A DNA stretch of 64,000 nt from a virus. The stretch spans positions 1 to 64,000 of IMG/VR virus record IMGVR_UViG_3300030106_001122, one strand, 5' to 3'. The number at the start of each line of letters is the position of its first letter. The first letter of the stretch is position 1. Under the pieces are notes generated by a model. It had not been told where the DNA came from. It saw only the letters and a list, made by a program, of their open reading frames with translations, and ran no database searches. This document shows, piece by piece, positions 50,902 to 58,901 of this stretch. Position numbers and translations under genes: made by a program.

Positions 50902-51065
50902 TATTTTTTTGAATTATAAGGAAATTGCTTATTTAACCAAGCCTTCCTTTTGTTGCACCCACAATCTTTAATACCCATAAAGCTGGAACTTAACTTTACT
51001 AAACTATCTATCTTAGTAGCTTTAGTAAACTTCTCTATTGAATCTCCTAGTCCTTTTGATTTCAT
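50901..51065 (-). CDS. Small conserved phage protein (54 residues, CGC motif)
   Basis: ATG at 51065 to TAA at 50901-50903, which overlaps the next ATG by one base. The product reads MKSKGLGDSIEKFTKATKID and later MGIKDCGCNKRKAWLNKQFP. The GLGDxIExxTxxTxI...DCGCxxRxxxLNxxFP pattern is a widespread short protein in Bacteroidota phages, found near connector genes; two Cys close together could bind metal. First gene after a strong terminator and a candidate late promoter. Below the usual length cut-off. Confidence 0.85.
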   Translation of the reverse strand: MKSKGLGDSIEKFTKATKIDSLVKLSSSFMGIKDCGCNKRKAWLNKQFPYNSKK

Positions 51066-51081
51066 AATATTCTTTTTTACT

Positions 51082-51095
51082 TTACTATAATCACA
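51082..51095 (-). promoter_or_regulatory. Candidate late promoter (exact 14-bp motif, copy 2)
   Basis: On the - strand TGTGATTATAGTAA, identical to the copy at 39492-39505, ends 16 bases before ATG 51065. It lies in the 55 bases between an intrinsic terminator (51121-51153) and the start of the connector-tail operon, exactly where a promoter is needed. TTGCTATAC stands 7-15 bases further upstream. Confidence 0.65.
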
Positions 51096-51120
51096 CAGTA
51101 TAGCAAGGAGTTAGTATAGG

Positions 51121-51153
51121 GTAAAAAAAATAGCCACCCGAAAGGATGGCTAT
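51121..51153 (-). terminator. Intrinsic terminator after the head-protein genes
   Basis: On the - strand ATAGCCATCC (51153-51144), loop TTTC, GGGTGGCTAT (51139-51130), then a run of T (51130-51123). Ten pairs with one G-T. It lies 21 bases after the end of the gene at 51174 and separates head genes from the connector operon. Confidence 0.92.
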
Positions 51154-51173
51154 TAATATTAAGTAAGTATTTA

Positions 51174-52016
51174 TTATGCTCCAGGACCTCTATTACCAAG
51201 AGTTAATATAACTCCATGCACAGCAATACCTCTACTACTAAAAGCATTATGTAATTTTTGTCCAGTAGAATCTAGATAATGAACTTTCACTGCTTCATCG
51301 TAAACACTTGAGTTGCATATATCTTCCATAGCTTCACAAACTTCTTTAAACTTACCGCCAGTATGAATAATATCAACAGTATCAACAGACCTGTCGGCAT
51401 CACCAGATTTGAATATTAATCTAGTTTTATCTACAGCAGTTTGATCATAATGTAACCCACCGCCAGCAGTATAACCTAAAGGTTCAATACCTATTAAAGA
51501 TGAAGCTGGAACACATAGATCAGCACCTAAGGTAGCTATTGGTAACACAGCTGCATTAAAAGATACTTCTTCTACATAAAAGAAATCATTAGTTGTAGCA
51601 GTAATACCAGTGGCTACAGTACCAGCAGTACCCGCAGCAACATTATTACCAACAGTTACAACTTGATCACCAGAACCTACAATAAAAGCAGATGCGCTAG
51701 TTAAGTTAGTGACTTGACCAGCTTGAATATCATCTGCATTTTTATCTGCATCCCAAGCAGTTGCACTTGAGAAAAGTTCTCCAGTAACAAAATCAGTGGT
51801 GTAATCTGTTCCTCTTTTGTCATCAACAGCATCCACAGCTCTATGTAAAACTCTATAACCTAAAGTTGTTGGATCTACGCTGTCTGCTTTTACAATAGGT
51901 AGCATACCACCATTAGCGTTTGTTATAGCTGTTAAAGCCATAACATTTGAGCTTACTGATGGAGCGTTTTGAACGTAGTAACCTTTTCTTCCGAAATATA
52001 AATAAGGTGTTTTCAT
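51174..52016 (-). CDS. Head-associated protein, paralogue C
   Basis: A 280-residue protein opening MKTPYLYFGRKGYYVQNAPS. Shares with the two preceding genes the YLYF opening and a core LCVPASSLIGIEPLG corresponding to ACFPVSHLLGTQ in the gene at 52400. Between are Ala/Gly/Thr-rich segments typical of virion surface proteins (GNNVAAGTAGTVATGITATT). C-terminal FKEVCEAMEDICNSSVYDEA helix and GIAVHGVILTLGNRGPG. Probably a capsid decoration or head protein; no enzymatic motif. Confidence 0.68.
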   Translation of the reverse strand: MKTPYLYFGRKGYYVQNAPSVSSNVMALTAITNANGGMLPIVKADSVDPTTLGYRVLHRAVDAVDDKRGTDYTTDFVTGELFSSATAWDADKNADDIQAGQVTNLTSASAFIVGSGDQVVTVGNNVAAGTAGTVATGITATTNDFFYVEEVSFNAAVLPIATLGADLCVPASSLIGIEPLGYTAGGGLHYDQTAVDKTRLIFKSGDADRSVDTVDIIHTGGKFKEVCEAMEDICNSSVYDEAVKVHYLDSTGQKLHNAFSSRGIAVHGVILTLGNRGPGA

Positions 52017-52028
52017 ATTTTAATTATT

Positions 52029-52394
52029 TTAAGAGTCAAGAGTTACAGTTATACCTGTAATCCCACCTGGTTTAACATTCTCGATCTCGCTATAAGCTAC
52101 AACAAAACCTTCTCTATTTCTCGTATTCGCTTTAGACACCATAGCATCTATTGCTTTAACTCTATTTGCTCTATCAACTTCATCACTTCCAGAAGCATCA
52201 ACAGCTAAAACAATATCATCTGGTGCATCAAAATGCCCATTGTGTATTGCTTCAAAATACATAGTAGCTGCACCAGCAGCCGTACTATTCATAGCCATAA
52301 GTTGACTAGATCTGTACATGTTACCATCATCAGTCCAACTGCTGGCCACTGGGTCAGCCATGTTGAAGTACATAAAATTTGCGTCTTGTCTCAT
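52029..52394 (-). CDS. Head-associated protein, paralogue B
   Basis: A 121-residue protein from ATG 52394 (MRQDANFMYFNMADPVASSW), six bases after the upstream stop. A non-ATG start 11 codons earlier would overlap that gene. Includes AATMYFEAIHNGHFDAPDDI, VKAIDAMVSKANTRNREGFV and a C-terminal ITGITVTLDS that matches the ITCTGIQITQ ending of the next-door gene. Likely a small head decoration or structural protein. Confidence 0.66.
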   Translation of the reverse strand: MRQDANFMYFNMADPVASSWTDDGNMYRSSQLMAMNSTAAGAATMYFEAIHNGHFDAPDDIVLAVDASGSDEVDRANRVKAIDAMVSKANTRNREGFVVAYSEIENVKPGGITGITVTLDS

Positions 52395-52399
52395 GTCTA

Positions 52400-52792
52400 T
52401 TATTGTGTTATTTGTATGCCTGTGCAAGTGATTTGAGTACCATCATTAATGGCTTCAAACTCTTCAGCGACAACGCCGCTTGCAGTATCTACAACGGTTA
52501 ATACTTTCCCTTTTCCAGGGTTTGCTGCAATTCTAGCTATAGCTCTAGCTACTTCTTTATGTATGTTTGCGGTCGCTGAAATGTTGGCATGAGTTAAAGT
52601 AATTTGATTTACTTTACCACTAGTACCATTTAGTCCAGTTAGATTAGTCGAGTCTGTGTAAAAAACTTTTGTAGTAGTAGCACTAGCTACTTGAGTACCC
52701 AAAAGATGAGACACAGGAAAACACGCAGCATCATTGGCAGCGTCTCCAGCCGTTCCAGTTTTTGCAAAATACAAGTAATTTTCTTTTTGCAT
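52400..52792 (-). CDS. Head-associated protein, paralogue A
   Basis: A 130-residue protein: MQKENYLYFAKTGTAGDAAN, DAACFPVSHLLGTQ, QITLTHANISATANIHKEVA, RAIARIAANPGKGKVLTVVD. It shares openings and motifs with the two genes downstream, indicating ancient duplication. Preceded by a 97-base gap that contains a terminator for the upstream gene and an AT-rich leader, so it may start its own transcript. A head-surface role is inferred from the site next to the capsid genes. Confidence 0.66.
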   Translation of the reverse strand: MQKENYLYFAKTGTAGDAANDAACFPVSHLLGTQVASATTTKVFYTDSTNLTGLNGTSGKVNQITLTHANISATANIHKEVARAIARIAANPGKGKVLTVVDTASGVVAEEFEAINDGTQITCTGIQITQ

Positions 52793-52872
52793 TTGTCTTT
52801 TTTTAATGATTAATAAATAATTGTTTGTGAATTAAGGTTTAAAGTTTAAGGATTAAGGTTTGTGCTTATTTA

Positions 52873-52901
52873 GTATTAAAAAGAAACGGTTATGATAACC
52901 G
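52873..52901 (-). terminator. Intrinsic terminator overlapping a stop codon
   Basis: On the - strand CGGTTA (52901-52896), loop TCA, TAACCG (52892-52887), followed by TTTCTTTTTAAT. The stem includes the last codons and the TAA of the gene at 52890. Only six pairs, so efficiency may be partial. Confidence 0.7.
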
Positions 52902-53744
52902 CTTCTCTATATTAGTATATATCTCCATACCTTCATCAGTTTTAAACCAATGAGCTAATGCAGTATATGGATGTTCATCAAACGGGACAGTCATTAACTT
53001 TCTATTGGTAGATCCCCACATAAAATAACGTTGATCTGAAGATAGCTTTATAACTCCTTCTTCCGTAGCTTTAATACCAAAGTTCCTAAGTTGAACATTA
53101 TCATCAGTAGCTAATTCTAAGAACATTTTAGGATTATTTCTAGCGAATAGTAATAAATCTCTTCTAAGCTCTTTAGAACTCATCTTAGACACATCAGATC
53201 CAATCTCAACTCTCATGATAGCTTCAGCCATATCAATATCAACATCTTTAGCTAAATTAAGAGCTTGGATTTCAAACTCTAACCAATCAAGTTCGTTTTC
53301 AGCTATGACTTTAGGTTTGTGTTCGTAATACAATTGACCTCTGTGTGGGTGATATAATGAAAGTAATTTTTGTAGTATAGTTTTTTCTTTAGGTACAAAC
53401 AAAGATCCACCTCTAAATATAATATGAGATAATCTTTGATCCCCCTTCATTTCATCTACAAAACAAGTTTGTTGATTTTGACAATACTTCATCTCTCTTT
53501 CAAAACCTTTTTCCTCGTCAAACCAATATATACCAGAAGACTTAATCATTCTAGATAAAGGTCTTTTGTTACCTTTGAGGTAATATAATCTATCTTTAAT
53601 TTCCCACTTAGGTTCAGTAGGTTTAGTAGGTTCTTTAGGAACTTCTACTTTAGGTGTTTCAATAACAGGTTGCTCCATCACTTCAACCACCTCTTGTTCT
53701 ACTACAGTTTCTTTCACCGCAGTTTTGGTTTGTTTTTTAGCCAT
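52890..53744 (-). CDS. Conserved-type phage protein after capsid, unknown
   Basis: A 284-residue protein with a disordered charged N-terminus (residues 1-45, Glu/Val/Pro/Thr repeats), then RLYYLKGNKRPLSRMIKSSG, IYWFDEEKGFEREMKYCQNQ, GDQRLSHIIFRGGSLFVPKE and a helical C-terminus (AEAIMRVEIGSDVSKMSSKE). I recall similar proteins directly following the major capsid gene in marine Bacteroidota phages, function unknown; a head-completion or capsid-binding role would fit. Its gene lies between two intrinsic terminators. Confidence 0.7.
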   Translation of the reverse strand: MAKKQTKTAVKETVVEQEVVEVMEQPVIETPKVEVPKEPTKPTEPKWEIKDRLYYLKGNKRPLSRMIKSSGIYWFDEEKGFEREMKYCQNQQTCFVDEMKGDQRLSHIIFRGGSLFVPKEKTILQKLLSLYHPHRGQLYYEHKPKVIAENELDWLEFEIQALNLAKDVDIDMAEAIMRVEIGSDVSKMSSKELRRDLLLFARNNPKMFLELATDDNVQLRNFGIKATEEGVIKLSSDQRYFMWGSTNRKLMTVPFDEHPYTALAHWFKTDEGMEIYTNIEKRLS

Positions 53745-53760
53745 AATATAATATAATAAA

Positions 53761-53795
53761 AATTAAAAAAATAAGGTGGGGCCGAAGCCCCAACC
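53761..53795 (-). terminator. Intrinsic terminator with UUCG-type loop after capsid gene
   Basis: On the - strand GGTTGGGGC (53795-53787), loop TTCG (53786-53783), GCCCCACC (53782-53775), one bulged base, then a T-rich run (53774-53761). C(UUCG)G is the most stable tetraloop. It lies five bases after the end of the major capsid gene, in line with high separate expression of that gene. Confidence 0.92.
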
Positions 53796-53799
53796 TATA

Positions 53800-55305
53800 T
53801 TAGTTCATTAACATAAAGTTGTTAGCACCTTGAGTAACTAAACATCTTTCTGATAACATGTGAATTTGCATAGCATCCAACGCTGATGTAGCGGCTCCAA
53901 CAGATCCAGTAGTCCAAGTCTTGAACTTTCTATTATCCGTTTGTGAAGCTCTATAGCGTGTATGTAAGAAAGGACGCTTTAAGTTTTTACCAAGACTTTG
54001 GTCATAAACTGTAGACGTACCAGCAGGTATAAACACCCCTCTAATTGCACTAGCTGCATTTGCTTCGTTAATACCTCCACGAGTAGCTTTGTCGTTTAAG
54101 TATCTAAAGTCAGATTTGTAGAAGTCATAAGAACCTCTTCTGAAACCAGAGAAACCTAAGTTTAAAGCCATATCTTCGTCATTGTCGAATACTCCGTAAG
54201 AAGTACCACCAGCACCGTAAGAATTCATAGAAGCAAGCATGTCATCTATAGCAAGAGATGAAGCTCTATTTACAAACATCATGTACTCTTCAATAGCACC
54301 TTGCTTGTCAAACTCTGCTAAGATAGCGTCAAACTCAGCTAAGTCAGTAGCAGCGTTAACACCAGTAATACCAGAAGTCATATTACCCCTAGATTCAATA
54401 GCAGCAAACAAACCTTCAGTACCCACGTTTCCAGCACCACTTTCTGACCCTGCAACAAGAGCGTGACCATCAATATTAGAGTTTGCAACGTTAAGTTCAC
54501 CTTCAATCATCGCCATCTCTAGATAATCAGTAAAACGAGCACGAGTGTCAGCCTCAGCCTTTAAATACCATAAGTAACCTGAAGCACCTTCTTCAGAAGT
54601 AACTTCAACCCAACCAACTCTAGCTGTATCAGAACCAGACACTTGGTAATGATCTTTTAAGATAATTGGTTTGTTAGTATAAGTCTTAAACTGAGGTTCA
54701 TTAGATCCTCTTTCGTCTGTAGAAGTACCATCACCAGCAGTTAAGTAGCTCATACCTTTACCATATTCAGAACCGTAAACTAAAACAGTTGTAGTCTCAG
54801 AACCACCAACTGATGATAGACCAGCAGCGTTTAATGATGCTTCAGAATAAGGCATAACATCAATAATGTCTGTAGCTACAGCTTCGACAATACATTTAAC
54901 AACACCTTCTGAGTTTGCTACAATAATAGTATCATTAACTCTAATAGGTAACTTACCAGAAGTAACCGCATTACCGTCAATGTCTTTTTCTAATTGGATT
55001 TGACCACCTGAAGCTGTACCACCAGCATTCGATTCAACGTGACCTTTAAATGAAAGGTGTAATCTACCTTGTTCAGACCATACAACTTGATCAGCTTGCA
55101 TTGCCTCTTCAGCACCTATTTTTGATAAGAAACCGTTAATAGTTCTCGGTCCGAAAACTTCAGCTTCCTTCTCCATTAGGTCTGGGATGTATTGTTGCGC
55201 CCAATCATTTCCTGATCCAGCTGCAAAATCTAAGTAGTTTGAAGACAGCGCCTGCTTAATAGCGGACGGAGTTTTATTCAAACTAGCACCACCTGTAATT
55301 GCCAT
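53800..55305 (-). CDS. Major capsid protein
   Basis: A 501-residue protein. N-terminus SNYLDFAAGSGNDWAQQYIPD and AEVFGPRTINGFLSKIGAEE; then beta-rich central domain, a FTDYLEMAMIEGELNVANSN segment and a long helix-rich section (LAEFDAILAEFDKQGAIEEY). Size, the position after portal and scaffold-like genes, and its own terminator all fit the HK97-fold coat protein of a tailed phage. No primary-sequence signature of a named capsid family is claimed. About 500 residues is the usual size for crAss-like and related podoviral coat proteins. Confidence 0.82.
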   Translation of the reverse strand: MAITGGASLNKTPSAIKQALSSNYLDFAAGSGNDWAQQYIPDLMEKEAEVFGPRTINGFLSKIGAEEAMQADQVVWSEQGRLHLSFKGHVESNAGGTASGGQIQLEKDIDGNAVTSGKLPIRVNDTIIVANSEGVVKCIVEAVATDIIDVMPYSEASLNAAGLSSVGGSETTTVLVYGSEYGKGMSYLTAGDGTSTDERGSNEPQFKTYTNKPIILKDHYQVSGSDTARVGWVEVTSEEGASGYLWYLKAEADTRARFTDYLEMAMIEGELNVANSNIDGHALVAGSESGAGNVGTEGLFAAIESRGNMTSGITGVNAATDLAEFDAILAEFDKQGAIEEYMMFVNRASSLAIDDMLASMNSYGAGGTSYGVFDNDEDMALNLGFSGFRRGSYDFYKSDFRYLNDKATRGGINEANAASAIRGVFIPAGTSTVYDQSLGKNLKRPFLHTRYRASQTDNRKFKTWTTGSVGAATSALDAMQIHMLSERCLVTQGANNFMLMN

Positions 55306-55322
55306 AATTTTTTATTTTAAAG

Positions 55323-56498
55323 TTATTTATTCTTTTTGATTTTAAATTTGAAATCAGAAGAATCATCGCCTAACACTCTAACTGTTGTACCACCAATAGT
55401 TTTACTACTGTGTGTACCTCTTGGGTCGACGTTAATGTTTTTGTCTCTAGCTACAGAGTCTTTGATTGCATCTGCTTTTCCTTGCTCGTAAAAATGTTGA
55501 GCTACAGCGTCAGCGTTCATTGCTGTAAATAAAGACTTGTGATAACCTTTTGCGTCAGCCATTTGATTTTTATCGTTCAAAAACTTTTGAACAAAATTGC
55601 TGAGATCGCTTTGTGTATTCTTTACGTCTCCCACGTTTTTCACGTTGTAACGATAAGTCTTATCTCCAACCTTATAGTCAAAACCTTTGAACTGGTCGTT
55701 AAATAAGTTATCTGTTTTCTTTAGAAAAACATCTTTGTTAGCTTGCGTCACTCTTTGAGTTTCCTCAGATTCCGCGTTGTATTTGTTGTAGAAATCAATA
55801 GCTTGTTGCTGCTCATTGGTAAGCTTGCTACCAGCTTTGATGTCTTCATAGTATTTAGACTTTTGCCTGTCTAAGTGGGCTTTCGCTTCGGCAACTTGCT
55901 CTTTTAAAGCGATTTTCTTTGATCTTATTGTACGCTCATCATCTGTGTCTTCATCAAAGCCAAACTTATCTTCTAATAAAAAGTTTCGTTCAGCCGCTGT
56001 TAAATGAGACTTGGTCGAGCGGTAGTATTCATCTAAAACCTCAGAGTCATCTAGTTTATCTATATCTCTGTTTAAGGTTACGTAATCGTTTATATCTCCA
56101 CCAGTGTCTTCCATAAAGTCAACTAACTTTTGAATACCTTCTGGTAAAGGTTTTCCAGTTTCTATAGATTCATTTATAGCTTCTACAACTTGCTCTTCAA
56201 CTTGCTGAACTTCTTGTTCGACTTCTCTTACTTCCTCTAATACTGGTACTTCTGTTTCTTGTACTTCTCCTTGCGGCTGTACTTCTTCTTGTTTTTGTGG
56301 GGTGTCGGGGGTTTCATCGCGTCCCACCACTCCTGCTGTGTCAGCTTCTGTTTCTGTAGTTTCATTTGTTGGTATTTGATCTAGGTTTATTTTAACTACA
56401 CTGTCATCACCCTCGCTCATCCACGTAGGTTCACTAGTAGTTTCTTCAACTGGTTGTTCTGTAACTTCTTCCGTTACATTTTCTATTTCTTCTGACAT
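55323..56498 (-). CDS. Putative scaffold protein
   Basis: A 391-residue very acidic protein. Residues 1-125 are disordered and rich in Glu, Val, Thr, Pro (ENVTEEVTEQPVEETTSEPT; EVREVEQEVQQVEEQVVEAI); the middle is helical (DKLDDSEVLDEYYRSTKSHL; KIALKEQVAEAKAHLDRQKS); the C-terminus is basic (DDSSDFKFKIKKNK), as needed to bind coat protein. Position between portal and capsid genes is the classic scaffold site. No protease motif is visible. Confidence 0.72.
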   Translation of the reverse strand: MSEEIENVTEEVTEQPVEETTSEPTWMSEGDDSVVKINLDQIPTNETTETEADTAGVVGRDETPDTPQKQEEVQPQGEVQETEVPVLEEVREVEQEVQQVEEQVVEAINESIETGKPLPEGIQKLVDFMEDTGGDINDYVTLNRDIDKLDDSEVLDEYYRSTKSHLTAAERNFLLEDKFGFDEDTDDERTIRSKKIALKEQVAEAKAHLDRQKSKYYEDIKAGSKLTNEQQQAIDFYNKYNAESEETQRVTQANKDVFLKKTDNLFNDQFKGFDYKVGDKTYRYNVKNVGDVKNTQSDLSNFVQKFLNDKNQMADAKGYHKSLFTAMNADAVAQHFYEQGKADAIKDSVARDKNINVDPRGTHSSKTIGGTTVRVLGDDSSDFKFKIKKNK

Positions 56499-56519
56499 AA
56501 TAAAATATTATAAAATTAA

Positions 56520-58898
56520 TTATTTAGGGTTAAACCTCTCTAAACCAAGGCCTCCTCCTACTACATCATTACCTGATGACTCAAAGTTTTTAAGTGATTG
56601 ACCTTGTTTTATTTTTTCTTTTTTTTCTTCACGAACATCTTTACGGTCTTCCATCTGCATGTCCCTTTGGTTTTGTATTCCATTAAGTTTCATGTTAATA
56701 AACATTTCGTGATTCATTAACTCTTTCTTAACATCAGCTTCTTCTCTCAAATAAGCTAATTTCATTTGATTTTTAGTTTGCTCTAACTGCATTTGAATTT
56801 GAGCCGCTTGTTGAGCTTTTTGCATTTCTGCTTGTGCAGCTGCTTGTTGAGCTTCTTGATTTGCTTGAGACTGAGCTTGAATGTTCTGCTGCTGCATAGC
56901 TTGATCTCTTTCAAGTTTTTTCTTTCGTTTTATTTTGAGCAGTTGATTTGCTAACTTAACATTTCTAACATCACGTAAATCTATAGCGTCATCTAAGTCT
57001 ATTAGTTTTTGAGCTAACGCTTGTTGTATATTATTTTCAAGAATTTGTTTTTCTTCATCATCTGGCATTAACTCTATAAATATACCAAAGTCATATAAAT
57101 GCAAGTTAGACATTTCTTCTAGTGTGGCTACGTTGTGAGCTCCTATTGCCTGTATAAAAGCATTTTTAGTTGGTGAATATTCTATAATATCTGATATTCT
57201 AAGAGATAAAGACTCAGCTGTTTCGGAAGCTATTAATAGCATAGACTGTAATACATGTCTTGTCGCTGTGTTAGAGTTTGCGGCAGCTAGTTTTTGTATA
57301 CCAACTAAAGCATTTTTATCTGGCGTTGAAGCGTCTCTAGATTCATTAAGCCCGGTGACATCACGGATCATTTGCAAGTAATAGTTGTAAGTCTGTATTA
57401 GACTTTGTATTTTATTACCACCTGCCCCATTCTGTATTTGTTGAATAGGTATTTTACCAGGGTTTTGATCACCTTCAGAAGTAAATGATCTACCAATAAC
57501 CGAACCAGTTTGGAAGAACATGTTTAAAGCTTCTTGTGGTGAATAGTTAGTTCCGTTACCTAGATCTATCTCAGCTAAACCATCAGCATCCATGTAAACA
57601 CCATCAGGCACCATGCGTGATAAAACTTGTTGCAGTTTTAAGTGAGTTAACTGTATCATATCAGCAAACCCAGTTATTCTACTTACTATAGACTCTATCT
57701 TACCTTTATACATTCTAGGCGCAACAATGCTATAGTTAGTTCTGACCTTTGTAAAGTCAGATTTATTACGCATCATATTAGGTGCCATTTGCCATCTAAG
57801 CAGTTTGTCTGTACCTAAAACTAAAACACCCTCGTATAAGCATTCAACCACTTTTTCTAACTTTGAAAAGTTACCTTCCATATCTGATGGCGGATTAAAC
57901 GTGTCATCTTTCTGTATAACTCTTTCAGAGCCGCTACCAGTTTCTTTCAGCTTGTACGTGTTATTCTTGTGAGTTTTAAAGTTGAAGTACAAAACGTCAA
58001 CCTTGTTATTATCTTTGCTATTGTAATTTCTACCGTGACCTTGGTAATTTCTCATAGAACTTTTAGGCCCAGTTACTAGCTCTTTAACTTCCGACTCAGT
58101 TAGTTCAGGAAATTGTTTTACTAACTCGTTTATAGGTATTTCTTTAACTTCACCTACGTAATATATATCCTCAAAATAAGGAGACTCTGTATAAGAATAA
58201 ACTAAATTAGCAGGATCAACATATTCAACTTTTGCGCCTTCACTAAAATTAAAGGTAGTTTTAGTAGCGCCTATGCCTATAGTTGTTAAGTCATATAGCG
58301 CTCTTCTTTTTATTAAATCAAATCTACTACCATCCATTAAAACATTTATAGCCTGCTCTTCAGCTAACTCAACAGCTTGCTTATAATCTAGTTGCATATG
58401 TAATGCTAACTCTTCCTCTGTATCTGGTAATTTCTCAGGATCATTTTCGTAAAGATCCATGTTTAAACTTTTCTTAGCAGCTTCATTAAACTCTCTAGCT
58501 CTAATGTCTCTTAAAACAGACTCCATATATTCTGTTCTTTTACTAACGCCATAAGAGTCTTGAGAGTAAGCCTTGACTTCGTAAGATCTTTGAGCCATAC
58601 CATTCACTACTATATCAACAAATTTAGGTACAATAGGTACTGGCTTCCAGTCTAGGTTTAAATAGCTTAAGTCACCGTTTATAGATAACTCATTTTTGTA
58701 TTTTTGTATTGGTTGTTCTCCTCTAGCGTATAATCTTAAATTATGAAAATTACTTTGCTGCTTGTAGTATCTGTGATTATTACCAGAAAACCACTCGTGC
58801 TCTATAGCTCTAGCAACTTTTAATCCATACTCTGTTGTCATCTTCTCTAGATCGCTAACCGCTTGAGAAGGAAAATTACTTATCGCAGACTCTGCCAT
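56520..58898 (-). CDS. Portal protein
   Basis: A 792-residue protein placed between terminase and scaffold. N-terminal half has ARAIEHEWFSGNNHRYYKQQ, FVDIVVNGMAQRSYEVKAYS, and NVLMDGSRFDLIKRRALYDL, DLTTIGIGATKTTF; then KIESIVSRITGFADMIQLTH and QMIRDVTGLNESRDASTPDK, the helix that lines a portal channel and its DVTGxNexRD loop. The C-terminus (about 650-790) is a Gln/Ala-rich coiled coil ending in an extension (VVGGGLGLERFNPK). Size and motif order resemble podoviral portals of crAss-like phages. It forms the DNA-entry ring and docks terminase. Confidence 0.85.
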   Translation of the reverse strand: MAESAISNFPSQAVSDLEKMTTEYGLKVARAIEHEWFSGNNHRYYKQQSNFHNLRLYARGEQPIQKYKNELSINGDLSYLNLDWKPVPIVPKFVDIVVNGMAQRSYEVKAYSQDSYGVSKRTEYMESVLRDIRAREFNEAAKKSLNMDLYENDPEKLPDTEEELALHMQLDYKQAVELAEEQAINVLMDGSRFDLIKRRALYDLTTIGIGATKTTFNFSEGAKVEYVDPANLVYSYTESPYFEDIYYVGEVKEIPINELVKQFPELTESEVKELVTGPKSSMRNYQGHGRNYNSKDNNKVDVLYFNFKTHKNNTYKLKETGSGSERVIQKDDTFNPPSDMEGNFSKLEKVVECLYEGVLVLGTDKLLRWQMAPNMMRNKSDFTKVRTNYSIVAPRMYKGKIESIVSRITGFADMIQLTHLKLQQVLSRMVPDGVYMDADGLAEIDLGNGTNYSPQEALNMFFQTGSVIGRSFTSEGDQNPGKIPIQQIQNGAGGNKIQSLIQTYNYYLQMIRDVTGLNESRDASTPDKNALVGIQKLAAANSNTATRHVLQSMLLIASETAESLSLRISDIIEYSPTKNAFIQAIGAHNVATLEEMSNLHLYDFGIFIELMPDDEEKQILENNIQQALAQKLIDLDDAIDLRDVRNVKLANQLLKIKRKKKLERDQAMQQQNIQAQSQANQEAQQAAAQAEMQKAQQAAQIQMQLEQTKNQMKLAYLREEADVKKELMNHEMFINMKLNGIQNQRDMQMEDRKDVREEKKEKIKQGQSLKNFESSGNDVVGGGLGLERFNPK

Positions 58899-58901
58899 AA
58901 T

